Origin: Kitasatospora gansuensis
Lineage (GTDB): Bacteria; Actinomycetota; Actinomycetes; Streptomycetales; Streptomycetaceae
Reading direction: 5' to 3'
DNA: 64,000 nucleotides
Assembly (NCBI RefSeq): GCF_014203705.1
Contig: NZ_JACHJR010000001.1
Location: 1,550,001 to 1,614,000, forward strand
Positions 26,659 through 34,994 of the stretch are shown here, piece by piece. Position numbers and translations under genes: made by a program. The notes under the pieces were generated by a model. The model saw only the letters and a program-made list of their open reading frames with translations, searched no databases and was not told the origin of the DNA. Numbering within the stretch: position 1 is the first letter of the stretch; each line of letters begins with the position of its first letter.

Positions 26659-28056
26659 TCAGCCCAGCGCCGGGTCGCCGCTCCGCTCCACCAGCCAGCC
26701 CGGATCGCGGTCGGCCACCCGCACCCGACGACGCGTCAGCACCACCAGGGCGGCCACCAGCGACCCTGCCGACAGCGCGCACAGCGCCATCGAAAGCAGC
26801 CAGGTGGACGCTGTGAGCAGCACCGGCAGCGCGAGCAGCCAGGCCGCCGCGAGCAGCGCCAGCCACGGGCCGTGCGCACCGCGCAGCGCCGGCGACGGCG
26901 GCCCGAGCAGCCGCACCCGACGGGACGCCGCCGGGGTCACCTCGGCCCGGTCCCCCAACGCCGACTCGAACGCGGCCCGGTCGAGCCGCCCCCACAGCAC
27001 CAACCCACCGTCGGTGCAGAGCGCCACCGGCTGGTCGCCGGAGATCAGCCGCCACCGCCGCGCACCGCACAACCAGCCCCACTCGCCCGCCAGTCGGCCC
27101 GCGAGGTCGGGCAGCCGGAGCCGCTCCACCTCCTCCAGCCAGTCGTCCAGGCGCAGTTCGGTGCCGTCCTCGCACTCGACCCGCAGCCACCGGGTGGTCC
27201 GCACGTCCGGCACGCCCGGGGTACTGCCGACCGTGACGTACTCCTCCCGGACCGCCCCGACCACCCTGGCCCGTACGGCGGGCAGCCCGCCGTCCCGGGC
27301 GTCGGCGCGCAACACCCGGATCCGCGTCTCGGGGCGGACCGAGATCAGCAGCACGTACAGCACGAAGAACCCACCCCCCAGCGGCACCATCCCCAGCCCG
27401 ACGGCGGCGGTGGACGGGCCCGCCCAGAAGCCGCCGGTCGCGTACTTGGCCACGTCGTCGCTCTGGTCGACGTAGGCGCCGAGGACCGGATTCCCCGGTG
27501 CGTACAGCACGGTGAGCCGGCCGCCCGCGGTCCGGATGGTGCCCAGGTGTGCACCGGGGGCGCTGAGTTCGAGCGGGGCGCCGTCCGGGCCCGGCACTCG
27601 GACCACGGCGTCACCGCTGTAGTGGTTGTGCTTGTTGACCCGTCCGTCCTTGGTCAGATGCTCCACCGCGACCAGCGTGCCCGCTGCCGCCCGGGGCCCG
27701 GCGTCCTGGATCGCCGATATCCGCCGGGCGTCGGCACCGTCGGGACGCAGCGCCAGGTCGGCGTAGACCGCCGGGACGAAAGCGATCAGCCAGCCGAGCA
27801 GCAACCGCCTGGCGATCACCCCGTACCGCACCGGCAGCCGCGCGGGCGGCGCCTGCTGCTCCGGGACGGCGCCGGGCTTCGGGCACGCGGCACTCCCGTA
27901 CCGGACCCAGCCGAGCAGGCCCAGCAGCGCCCCGGCGCCGAGCAGCACCACGTCCCACCTCGGCAGGCCCGCTCCGCCGCCCAGCAGCGAGCGCAGCACC
28001 AATCCCACGGTCAGCACCAGTGCGGCCCAGCCGGACACCCTGCCTGTCGATCTCAT
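26659..28056 (-). CDS. DUF3592-like membrane protein
   Basis: 465 residues with at least five transmembrane segments: two near the N-terminus (about 10-28, 35-50), one near 85-100, one near 215-240, and a C-terminal pair (about 405-445). Between the third and fourth is an extracytoplasmic beta domain with GTLVAVEHLTKDG and LTVLYAPGNPVLGAYVD, the pattern of DUF3592 proteins. Function unknown. It ends 168 bp from the phosphodiesterase gene; the GntR gene upstream stops 19 bp before its start, so the two may be cotranscribed. Confidence 0.65.
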   Translation of the reverse strand: MRSTGRVSGWAALVLTVGLVLRSLLGGGAGLPRWDVVLLGAGALLGLLGWVRYGSAACPKPGAVPEQQAPPARLPVRYGVIARRLLLGWLIAFVPAVYADLALRPDGADARRISAIQDAGPRAAAGTLVAVEHLTKDGRVNKHNHYSGDAVVRVPGPDGAPLELSAPGAHLGTIRTAGGRLTVLYAPGNPVLGAYVDQSDDVAKYATGGFWAGPSTAAVGLGMVPLGGGFFVLYVLLISVRPETRIRVLRADARDGGLPAVRARVVGAVREEYVTVGSTPGVPDVRTTRWLRVECEDGTELRLDDWLEEVERLRLPDLAGRLAGEWGWLCGARRWRLISGDQPVALCTDGGLVLWGRLDRAAFESALGDRAEVTPAASRRVRLLGPPSPALRGAHGPWLALLAAAWLLALPVLLTASTWLLSMALCALSAGSLVAALVVLTRRRVRVADRDPGWLVERSGDPALG

Positions 28057-28075
28057 GACGGGACCCTACCCAGGC

Positions 28076-28828
28076 TCAGGAGCCGGGCTCCAGGCGGGTG
28101 GTGAAGCTGAAGCGGTCACCCCGGTAGAGCGAGCGGACCCGCTCCAGCGGGGCCCCGGCGGCGTCCCGGGTGAGGCGGTGCAGCAGGAGCATCGGGAGGG
28201 CGAGCGGGGTGCCGATCAGCAGCGCCTCGCGCGGGGTGGCCAGCACGGTCTCGATCCGTTCGTCGGCCGCGCCGAACTCGATGCCGAGCTTCTCGGTCAG
28301 GAACGCGTAGAGCGACGCCCCGGGGTCGAACTCCTGCTCCAGAGACGGGATCCGGGCCACCGCGAGATAGGTGCTCTCCAGACCGACCCGCTCGCCGTCG
28401 GCGAGCAGCACCCGCTCCAGGTGCCAGACCGGCGCCCCGGCCGGCAGCCGCAGCTGCGCCGCCAACTGCCCCTCCGCGCCGATCTGTTCGAGCCCGATCA
28501 GGGTCCGGCCCGGCACCCGCCCCTGCCGGCGGACGCCCTCGGTGTAGCTGGCCAGCGAGAGCGGCTGCTCCAGCTTGGGCCCGGCCGCCACCGTGCTGCG
28601 CCCCCGGCGCCGCACCCGGCCCTGGATCAGCAGATCGCGCAGCGCCTGCCGCAGCGTCTCCCGGGACACCTCGTACCGGGCCGCCAGCTCGCGTTCGGTG
28701 GGCAGCGCACCACCCTCACCGAGCTCGTCCAGCAGCGCTTCCAGCTCCGCCTTCACCGCGTAGTACTTGGGCACCCGCCCGTGCTCGGGGATGCCGGACC
28801 GGATCGGGGAACCAGGAAGGTCGTTCAC
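28076..28828 (-). CDS. GntR/HutC-family transcriptional regulator (UTRA domain)
   Basis: 250 residues. Winged helix at about 20-85 (LPTERELAARYEVSRETLRQ) and a C-terminal UTRA effector domain (about 95-245; LERVLLADGERVGLESTYL, MLLLHRLTRDAAGAPLERV, YRGDRFSFTTRL). This is the HutC/DasR subfamily, which senses amino-sugar phosphates, histidine catabolites or similar small molecules. No sugar or histidine genes adjoin it. It may be cotranscribed with the DUF3592-like gene downstream. Confidence 0.9.
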   Translation of the reverse strand: MNDLPGSPIRSGIPEHGRVPKYYAVKAELEALLDELGEGGALPTERELAARYEVSRETLRQALRDLLIQGRVRRRGRSTVAAGPKLEQPLSLASYTEGVRRQGRVPGRTLIGLEQIGAEGQLAAQLRLPAGAPVWHLERVLLADGERVGLESTYLAVARIPSLEQEFDPGASLYAFLTEKLGIEFGAADERIETVLATPREALLIGTPLALPMLLLHRLTRDAAGAPLERVRSLYRGDRFSFTTRLEPGS

Positions 28829-28949
28829 CCCGCCATCCTGCCAGGGCGGCTGACGGACCCTCCGGACGGCCCGGCCTCACACTCCGCGGGCCTACATCGT
28901 CGGACTGTCGACCCGGTCCCACCGCAGCCACGTACTGGAGCCACCGACC

Positions 28950-29444
28950 ATGCGCACTCGACTCCTCCTGGGGCTCGCCCTGCTCGCCACCGGCCTGCTG
29001 GCCGGCGCGTTCGGCTACGGCGCCGCCAACCTCGTCCCCACCTTCAATGCCGTGCCGCTCGAGATGCGGCTGTCCTTCCACGCGGAGCTGATGAAGATGA
29101 ACGGCATCACCATGCAGACGGCGATGGCGGTGTCGATGCTGAGCTCCCTCGCGCTCGCGGTCCTGACCCGGGGTCAGGCCCGGCTGCTCGCGGGGGCGGC
29201 GGCCGCGCTGACCCTCGGGTCCTTCCTGACCACCCGGTTCGGCAACATACCGATCAACGGCCGGATCAAGGAGTGGGCCGTCACCTCGGCCCCGGCCGAC
29301 CACGCGGAGATCCTGCGGCGCTGGGAGCTGTTCAACGACCTGCGCACGCTCACCGCCGTCGTCGCGTTCGTGCTGCTGATCGTCCTCGCCCTGTCGGCGG
29401 GAACGGCCGCTCAGAGCCAGTCCCGGCGTTTGAAGACCAGGTAG
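28950..29444 (+). CDS. DUF1772 (anthrone oxygenase-like) membrane protein
   Basis: 164 residues with four hydrophobic helices. The characteristic TTRFGNIPINGRIKEW motif (PIN...W) near residues 92-107 and FHAELMKMNGITMQT near residue 45 place it in DUF1772. Fungal and actinomycete members are linked to anthrone oxidation in polyketide pathways, but most Streptomyces copies, like this one, stand alone. The last 34 bases overlap the end of the convergent corA gene. Confidence 0.72.
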   Translation: MRTRLLLGLALLATGLLAGAFGYGAANLVPTFNAVPLEMRLSFHAELMKMNGITMQTAMAVSMLSSLALAVLTRGQARLLAGAAAALTLGSFLTTRFGNIPINGRIKEWAVTSAPADHAEILRRWELFNDLRTLTAVVAFVLLIVLALSAGTAAQSQSRRLKTR

Positions 29445-30571
29445 AGCCCGAGACAGACCAGCGCCATCAGCCCGACCGCAAACGGGTAGCCGAACACCCA
29501 GCCCAGCTCGGGCATGTTCTCGAAGTTCATCCCGTAGACGGTGCCGATCAGGGTCGGCGCGAACAGGATGGCCGCCCAGGAGGAGATCTTCTTGATCTCG
29601 TTGTTCTGGGCGTGCCCGGCCTCGGCGAGTTGCTTCATCTCCTCGTTCTGCGCCTGCGAGACCAGGGTGGCGTTGACGGTGAGGATGTTCTGCAGCATCT
29701 GCCGGAAGCCGTCCACCCGTTCGGCGGCGGTGGTGGCGTGGTCGGCCACGTCGCGCAGGTTGCGCTGGAGCTCCTCGTCGGTGCCGTACTTGCCGAAGCC
29801 GGCCTCCAGGCTGGCCATGATCTGCAGCAGCGGGCGGGTCGAGCGCTGGAACTCGATCACCTCGCGGGAGAGCTCGTAGATCCGTCGGGAGACCTTGGGA
29901 TCGCCGCTGAAGACCTCGGTCTCGATCTCGTCGATGTCGTGCTGGAGCCCGGCGATCACCGGGGCGTAGCCGTCCACCACCGCGTCCAGTACGGCGTACA
30001 GCACCGCCTCGGGCCCGAGCGCGAGCAGCTCGGGGTCGTCCTCGAGCCGGCGGCGGACCACCGAGAGGTCGGGGGACTGCGAGTGGCGCACCGTCAGGAC
30101 GAACTGCGGGCCGACGAAGAGGTGGATCTCGCCGAAGTCGACCTGTTCGCTCTCGTCCAGGTAGCGGGCCGCCCGGAGCACCACGAAGAGGGTGGCGCCG
30201 TAGCGTTCCAGTTTGGGCCGCTGGTGGGCGACGATGGCGTCCTCGACCGCGAGCTCGTGCAGGCCGAACCGCTCGGCGGCCTCCAGCATCTGTTCCTCGG
30301 CCGGGCGGTAGAGGCCGATCCAGGCCATCGTGCCGGGCTCGCCGGGCACCTGCCGGTAGACCTCGGCCAGGCTGCCGCCGCCGCCGATCCGGTGGCCGTC
30401 CCGGTACACGGCGGCGTCCACCACCGAGCGTTCCAGGTGCACCCCGTCGTCGTCCCGGTGTTCGGAGCGGGGGTCCATCGAGTGCTCGGGGGCGGGCTCG
30501 GGCTGCTGCCCCATCGGGCGGGCGAACGGACGCTTGCTCGCGCGGGCCGCGCGGGAACGCCAGTCGGACAT
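29411..30571 (-). CDS. corA: CorA-family magnesium/cobalt transporter
   Basis: 386 residues. The start is the ATG with GGAGG upstream that begins MSDWRSRAARA; the frame extends 20 codons further without a better start. A long soluble N-terminal funnel domain (DFGEIHLFVGPQFVLTVRH) is followed by a stalk helix, two C-terminal transmembrane helices, and the pore signature YGMNF between them. It forms pentamers and carries Mg2+ or Co2+ inward. It lies just downstream of efeU on the same strand with a 78-bp gap, in a region rich in metal genes. Confidence 0.93.
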   Translation of the reverse strand: MSDWRSRAARASKRPFARPMGQQPEPAPEHSMDPRSEHRDDDGVHLERSVVDAAVYRDGHRIGGGGSLAEVYRQVPGEPGTMAWIGLYRPAEEQMLEAAERFGLHELAVEDAIVAHQRPKLERYGATLFVVLRAARYLDESEQVDFGEIHLFVGPQFVLTVRHSQSPDLSVVRRRLEDDPELLALGPEAVLYAVLDAVVDGYAPVIAGLQHDIDEIETEVFSGDPKVSRRIYELSREVIEFQRSTRPLLQIMASLEAGFGKYGTDEELQRNLRDVADHATTAAERVDGFRQMLQNILTVNATLVSQAQNEEMKQLAEAGHAQNNEIKKISSWAAILFAPTLIGTVYGMNFENMPELGWVFGYPFAVGLMALVCLGLYLVFKRRDWL

Positions 30572-30649
30572 GGGCGGGCACCTCCGCCGCCCAGTCTCCT
30601 GCCGAGTGACCCGCCGCGCACCCGAAGACACGCGGCGGGTGGCGGACCG

Positions 30650-31483
30650 TCAGCTCGCGTCGGCCTTGGCCTTCGCGGGGGCGGTCGCGGCGGGCTTGCG
30701 CAGGAACAGGTACAGCGTGGGCACCACGTACAGCGCCCAGGCCCAGACCTGAAGCTTCGTCGGGTCGGGCTGGAAGTTGAACACGCCCTTGAGCAGGGTG
30801 CCGTACCAGCTGTCCCGGGGGATGGTCGAGCTGATGTCGAAGGCCCGGCTGGCCAGGCCAGGCAGGATGTCGGCCTCCTGCAGGTCGTGCAGGCCGTAGG
30901 CCAGCACCCCGGCCGCCACCACGACCAGCATCGCGCCGGTCCAGGTGAAGAACTTGGCCAGGTTGATCTTCAGCGCGCCCCGGTAGAACAGCCAGCCGAG
31001 GAAGACCGCGGTGAGCAGCCCCAGGCAGGCGCCGATCAACGGCCGGACGCCGTCGCTGGTGGCCTCCACCGCCGCCCAGATGAACAGCGCGGTCTCCAGG
31101 CCCTCCCGGCCGACCGCCAGGAAGGCGGTGAACACCAGCGCGCCGGTGCCCATCGCGACCGCGGCGTCCAGCTTGCCGTGCAGCTCCGTCTTGAGGTGAC
31201 GGGCCGTCCGGCGCATCCAGAACACCATCCAGGTGACCAGCCCGACCGCGATGATCGACAGCGTGCCGCCGAGCGTCTCGGCCGCCTCGAAGGTGAGCTG
31301 GCTGGAGCCGTAGGTCAGCAGGGCGCCGAACGCCATGCTGAGGCCGACGGCCACCCCGATGCCGGTCCAGACCGGGGCCAGCGCCTGCCGGCGCCCGGTC
31401 TTGACCAGGTAGGCGATCAGGATGCAGACCACCAGGCTGGCTTCCAGCCCCTCGCGCAGGCCGATCAGGTAGTTCCCGAACAC
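30650..31483 (-). CDS. efeU: Iron permease EfeU (FTR1 family)
   Basis: 277 residues with about seven transmembrane helices. The two REGLE iron-binding motifs are present: LREGLEAS at residues 9-16 and GREGLETALF near 126. It transports ferric or ferrous iron across the membrane in the EfeUOB system. Gene order on the minus strand is efeO-efeB-efeU with short gaps (16 and 36 bp), so it is the last gene of the operon and should be repressed by iron through the box upstream of efeO. Confidence 0.95.
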   Translation of the reverse strand: MFGNYLIGLREGLEASLVVCILIAYLVKTGRRQALAPVWTGIGVAVGLSMAFGALLTYGSSQLTFEAAETLGGTLSIIAVGLVTWMVFWMRRTARHLKTELHGKLDAAVAMGTGALVFTAFLAVGREGLETALFIWAAVEATSDGVRPLIGACLGLLTAVFLGWLFYRGALKINLAKFFTWTGAMLVVVAAGVLAYGLHDLQEADILPGLASRAFDISSTIPRDSWYGTLLKGVFNFQPDPTKLQVWAWALYVVPTLYLFLRKPAATAPAKAKADAS

Positions 31484-31519
31484 GCGGGTGTCCTCCAGAA
31501 GTCGTGATGAGTGGGCAGG

Positions 31520-32815
31520 TCAGCCGAAGAGCGACTGACCCCACCACTCGCCGGGCTTGCGGACCCCCGGCGGGCAGGCGAAGTGCGCCGAACCGACATG
31601 CTGGATGTACTCGTTGAGGGCGTCGGTGGCGGCCAGCTTGCGCTGCACCGGCACGAACGCCTTCCGGGTGTCGCGCTGGTACGCCAGGAAGAACAGACCG
31701 GCCTCCAGGCGGCCGAGGCCGTCCGAGCCGTCGGTGAAGGAGAAGCCCCGGCGGAGCAGCTTGGCGCCGCTGTTGCTGTCCGGGTGGGCCAGCCGGACGT
31801 GCGCGTCCTTCGGCATCGCCGCCAGGTCGGGAGCGTCGTGCTCCTTCTGCTTGCCGAACGGGGCACCCTCGCGCTTGGTCCGGCCGAAGATGTCCTCCTG
31901 CTCGGAGAGCGGGGTGCGGTCCCAGGTCTCGATGTGCATCCGGATCCGCCGGGCCACCAGGTACGAGCCGCCGGTCATCCACTCCGGGCCGTCGCCGGGC
32001 GCGGCCCAGATGTGCTCGTCCAGGGTCGGGGTGTCCTTGCCCGAGACGTTGTGGGTGCCGTCCTTGAAGCCCATCAGGTTGCGCGGGGTCTGCGCCTCCG
32101 GCGTGGTGGAGGAGGTCTTGCCGAAGCCGAGCTGGGACCAGCGCACGGTCACCACGCCCATCCCGATCCGGGCCAGGTTGCGGATCGCGTGCACCGCGAC
32201 CTGCGGGTCGTCGGCGCAGGCCTGCACGCACAGGTCGCCGCCGCTGCGGGCCGGGTCCAGGTTGTCGTGCGGGAACGGCGGCAGGTCGATCAGACCCTCG
32301 GGGCGCTTGGCCTTGAGGCCGAACCGGTCCTTGCCGTCCTTCTCGAACAGGGTCGGGCCGAAGCCGATGGTCAGGGTCAGCCGGGAGGCGGGCAGGCCCA
32401 GCGCCTCACCGGTGTCGTCCGGCGGCGCCTCGGCCAGGCCGGTCGCCCCGGTGCCGACCTCGCGGCCACCGGTCATCACGGCCGCCGCCTTGGTCCACTC
32501 CTTGAGCACCCGGATCAGGGCGTCCCGGCTGGTGGTCGAGACGTCGAAGGCGGCGAAGTGCAGCCGGTCCTGGACCGGGGTGGCGATGCCCGCCTGGTGC
32601 TCGCCGTAGAACTCGATGTCCGGGACCGCCTTGAGGGCGGCCTCGGCCTCCTCGTCGGAGCTGCGGGTGGCCGCGGCCACCGTGCCGACCGCGGCGGCGC
32701 CGAGCGCCACCCCGGCCCCGGCCCAGCCGATGACGGCGCGTCGGCTGACCGAGCCCTTCGGCTCCTGGCCCTGCTCCACCGTGGGATCCTGGGATTCCTG
32801 CGTCTGCTCGCTCAT
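31520..32815 (-). CDS. efeB: Deferrochelatase/Dyp-type peroxidase EfeB
   Basis: 431 residues. A Tat signal (SVSRRAVIGWAGAGVALG, residues about 22-39) precedes a Dyp-type heme peroxidase domain. Typical elements are IGFGPTLFEKDGKDRFG, LCVQACADDPQVAVHAIRNL, NLMGFKDGTHN with the distal GxxDG motif, and DTRKAFVPVQRKLA near the C-terminus. In the EfeUOB system it works outside the membrane and may release iron from heme or oxidise Fe2+ for EfeU. Confidence 0.95.
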   Translation of the reverse strand: MSEQTQESQDPTVEQGQEPKGSVSRRAVIGWAGAGVALGAAAVGTVAAATRSSDEEAEAALKAVPDIEFYGEHQAGIATPVQDRLHFAAFDVSTTSRDALIRVLKEWTKAAAVMTGGREVGTGATGLAEAPPDDTGEALGLPASRLTLTIGFGPTLFEKDGKDRFGLKAKRPEGLIDLPPFPHDNLDPARSGGDLCVQACADDPQVAVHAIRNLARIGMGVVTVRWSQLGFGKTSSTTPEAQTPRNLMGFKDGTHNVSGKDTPTLDEHIWAAPGDGPEWMTGGSYLVARRIRMHIETWDRTPLSEQEDIFGRTKREGAPFGKQKEHDAPDLAAMPKDAHVRLAHPDSNSGAKLLRRGFSFTDGSDGLGRLEAGLFFLAYQRDTRKAFVPVQRKLAATDALNEYIQHVGSAHFACPPGVRKPGEWWGQSLFG

Positions 32816-32831
32816 GACTCTCCCTCAGGCC

Positions 32832-33968
32832 TTACTTGACCACGACGGCGGCGGCGAGCTTGGACAGCGGCTCGGCGAGCGCGTTGACCGCGTCCGAGAA
32901 GGTCTTCCGCTCGGCCTCGGTCACCTTGTCGTACGAGGTGTAGCTGTCGCCCTGCTTGTACTTGGCGAGCAGCGCCTGCAGCGCGGCGAACTCCTGGTCC
33001 AGGGTCTTGGCCAGCTCCGGGTCCTTCTCGGCGGCGACCGGCTTGATCAGCTCGTACGCCTTCAGCGCGCCCTCGACGTTGCCCGCGAAGTCGGACAGGT
33101 CGGTGTGGCTGTAGCGGTCCTCCTCACCGGTGACCTTGCCGGTGGCGACCTCGTCGAGCAGCTCCTTGGCACCGTTGGCCATGCTGGTGGCGGTGATCTC
33201 GGCGGTGCCGACCACCTTCTGCCACTCCTTCAGGTCGGTGACCAGCTGGTCGGCGAGCTTCTTGTCGGCGTCGGTGATCGCGCCGGCCTCCCAGAGCGAC
33301 TTCTCCAGCTTGTGCCAGCCGGTCCACTCCTGGTTCGGCTCCAGGCCGTCCTCGCGGACGTCGGTCTTCGGGTCGATGTCACCGAAGCTCTCGGCCACCG
33401 GCTCGGTCCGCTCCCAGCCGACCCGGGACGGCGCGAACGCCGCCTTGGCGGCCGCCAGGTCGCCGGCCTTGATCGCGTCGGCGAACTTCTGCACCAGCGG
33501 GATGGTGGCGTCGGCCTGCTCCTGGACGTACTTGCGGTAGTCGGCGACCGCCTTGTCCAGGCGCGGGTCGCCCTTGGCCGGGGCGCCGTCACCGGTCACG
33601 GTGATCTTCTGCCGGATGCCGTCGCCGACCATGCCCGGCTTGCAGGCGACCTGGTACTCGCCGGCCTTGATCTCGGAGGTGATGGTCGCCTTCGTGCCGG
33701 GCCCGATGTTCTCCCGCTCGGCCACGATCTTGTCGCCCGCGGCGTAGACGTAGACCTCGGTGACCTTGGAACCCTTGTTCTGCACGGTGAAGTTGACCGC
33801 GCCGGCCGGGAAGCTGGTCTTCGAGAGCTCGCACGCGCTGTCGGAGGCGTTCACCTGGATCGAGCCGTCCGAGGAGGAGTCCTTCTTCTGCTCGGTGCAG
33901 GCGGTCAGCGCGGCTCCGGCCACGGCAAGGGAGAGCAGCGCGGCGAGGTGCGGGCGACGGACGGGCAT
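32832..33968 (-). CDS. efeO: Iron uptake lipoprotein EfeO
   Basis: 378 residues. Lipoprotein signal with lipobox LTAC at about residues 21-24; an N-terminal cupredoxin-like domain (about 40-135; VNFTVQNKGSKVTEVYVY) and a C-terminal M75/imelysin-like domain (about 145-378; GWERTEPVAESFGDIDPKTD, WTGWHKLEKSLW). The HxxE-type motif of M75 appears as GWHKLE. It should bind iron and hand it to EfeU. First gene of the efe operon. Confidence 0.94.
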   Translation of the reverse strand: MPVRRPHLAALLSLAVAGAALTACTEQKKDSSSDGSIQVNASDSACELSKTSFPAGAVNFTVQNKGSKVTEVYVYAAGDKIVAERENIGPGTKATITSEIKAGEYQVACKPGMVGDGIRQKITVTGDGAPAKGDPRLDKAVADYRKYVQEQADATIPLVQKFADAIKAGDLAAAKAAFAPSRVGWERTEPVAESFGDIDPKTDVREDGLEPNQEWTGWHKLEKSLWEAGAITDADKKLADQLVTDLKEWQKVVGTAEITATSMANGAKELLDEVATGKVTGEEDRYSHTDLSDFAGNVEGALKAYELIKPVAAEKDPELAKTLDQEFAALQALLAKYKQGDSYTSYDKVTEAERKTFSDAVNALAEPLSKLAAAVVVK

Positions 33969-34036
33969 CAGGACTCCACGGACGGGGACGGCTTGAGGGA
34001 CGGACGAAGGCTAGTTAGGACACCCTCACCCACCAG

Positions 34037-34055
34037 TAAGCTAAGCCATGCCTAA
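34037..34055 (-). promoter_or_regulatory. Candidate iron box (DmdR/IdeR type) upstream of efeO
   Basis: Read on the minus strand, TTAGGCATGGCTTAGCTTA matches 13 of 19 positions of the actinobacterial iron-repressor consensus TTAGGTTAGGCTAACCTAA. It lies 69-87 bases before the efeO start, where it could overlap the promoter. A second, weaker TTAGG-containing stretch follows at about 34016. Inferred DmdR1/IdeR site. Confidence 0.6.
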
Positions 34056-34227
34056 GCACTTGCCCACACCGGGGGTGGTCACAGATCGGCAAAGACCGGG
34101 GCGGACTGTCCTGACGGCCCGTCACCCCAGGGACCCACGGACGTCCGAAGCTCGCTGCGGTGACCGGACCTGACGGACCGGTCACCCCCTCTGCCGGGCG
34201 GGGCGGGGGGTCTGGCATCCTTCCCCA

Positions 34228-34833
34228 GTGCACACCGGCCAGCCCCTGTTCCGCGCGTTCCGCGCCATCGCCTTCGCGGCGGTGTGCGCGGCCGCGTCGC
34301 TCGGGGTGCACCGGCTGGCGGGCGGGGCCCCGGTCCAGCCCGGCACGCTCGCGCTCGCGGTCGGCCTGACGGCCGGTGGCGGCTACCTGCTGGCCGGACA
34401 CCGCCGGGGGCTCGGCGCGCTGCTGGGGGCGTGCTTCGCCACCCAGTACGGGCTGCACCACCTGTTCGGGATGGGCGCGGTGCCGGAGCGTCAGGCGATG
34501 CCGATGCACCATCACGGCATGGCGCACGAGATGCCGGTCTCCACTGCCGAGCACGTGTCGATGGAGCCGGAGATGCTCCTGGTGCACGCCGTGCTCGCCC
34601 TGGTCTGCGCCTGGTGGCTGGCCCAGGGGGAACACGCCCTGGGCGGGCTGCTGCTCGGCGCCGCCGTCGCGGTCGGCCACTGGCTGATCCGGCTGGTCAC
34701 CGCCGCACCCACCGTCCCCGCCCTCCCCCGGCCGCGCGGCCTGACCTTCCGGTACAGCCCGGCGCCGGCGCTGCTGTTGCTGCTCTCCGCCGCCGTCTCG
34801 CGGCGCGGGCCGCCCGCTCCCTCCTGCTCCTGA
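34228..34833 (+). CDS. Hypothetical membrane protein with His/Met-rich loop
   Basis: 201 residues from a GTG start. About five hydrophobic segments (10-27, 40-55, 62-75, 112-130, 135-155) and a polar loop at about 87-112 rich in His and Met (ERQAMPMHHHGMAHEMPV), a likely copper- or other metal-binding stretch. I do not recognise a named family. It precedes the PepSY gene on the same strand by 161 bp, a pairing that would fit a metal-related role. Confidence 0.65.
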   Translation: MHTGQPLFRAFRAIAFAAVCAAASLGVHRLAGGAPVQPGTLALAVGLTAGGGYLLAGHRRGLGALLGACFATQYGLHHLFGMGAVPERQAMPMHHHGMAHEMPVSTAEHVSMEPEMLLVHAVLALVCAWWLAQGEHALGGLLLGAAVAVGHWLIRLVTAAPTVPALPRPRGLTFRYSPAPALLLLLSAAVSRRGPPAPSCS

Positions 34834-34994
34834 AGCCGGGCCGCCTCGGGCGCCCGGTGGTACGGCCGTGCCCGTTTCCTGGCACCGCCGGTCCGCTCCG
34901 CCGTGCCTTCTTCCGCACCTGCGGCCGGACCCTCACCTTCACGTGACGCACCGTCGAGTGCGCGCGTCCTCCTGAGCCGGAGAGAGCTGCTTCC

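Noticed and set aside
23318..27190. A 1290-codon minus-strand open frame
   Set aside because: Low-complexity Arg/Gly/Ala sequence in the shadow of the M1 peptidase, the phosphodiesterase-like gene and the DUF3592-like gene.
28076..28828. HutC/DasR-type regulator as control gene of an amino-sugar or histidine locus
   Set aside because: No such catabolic genes lie nearby, so the assignment would rest on family name alone.
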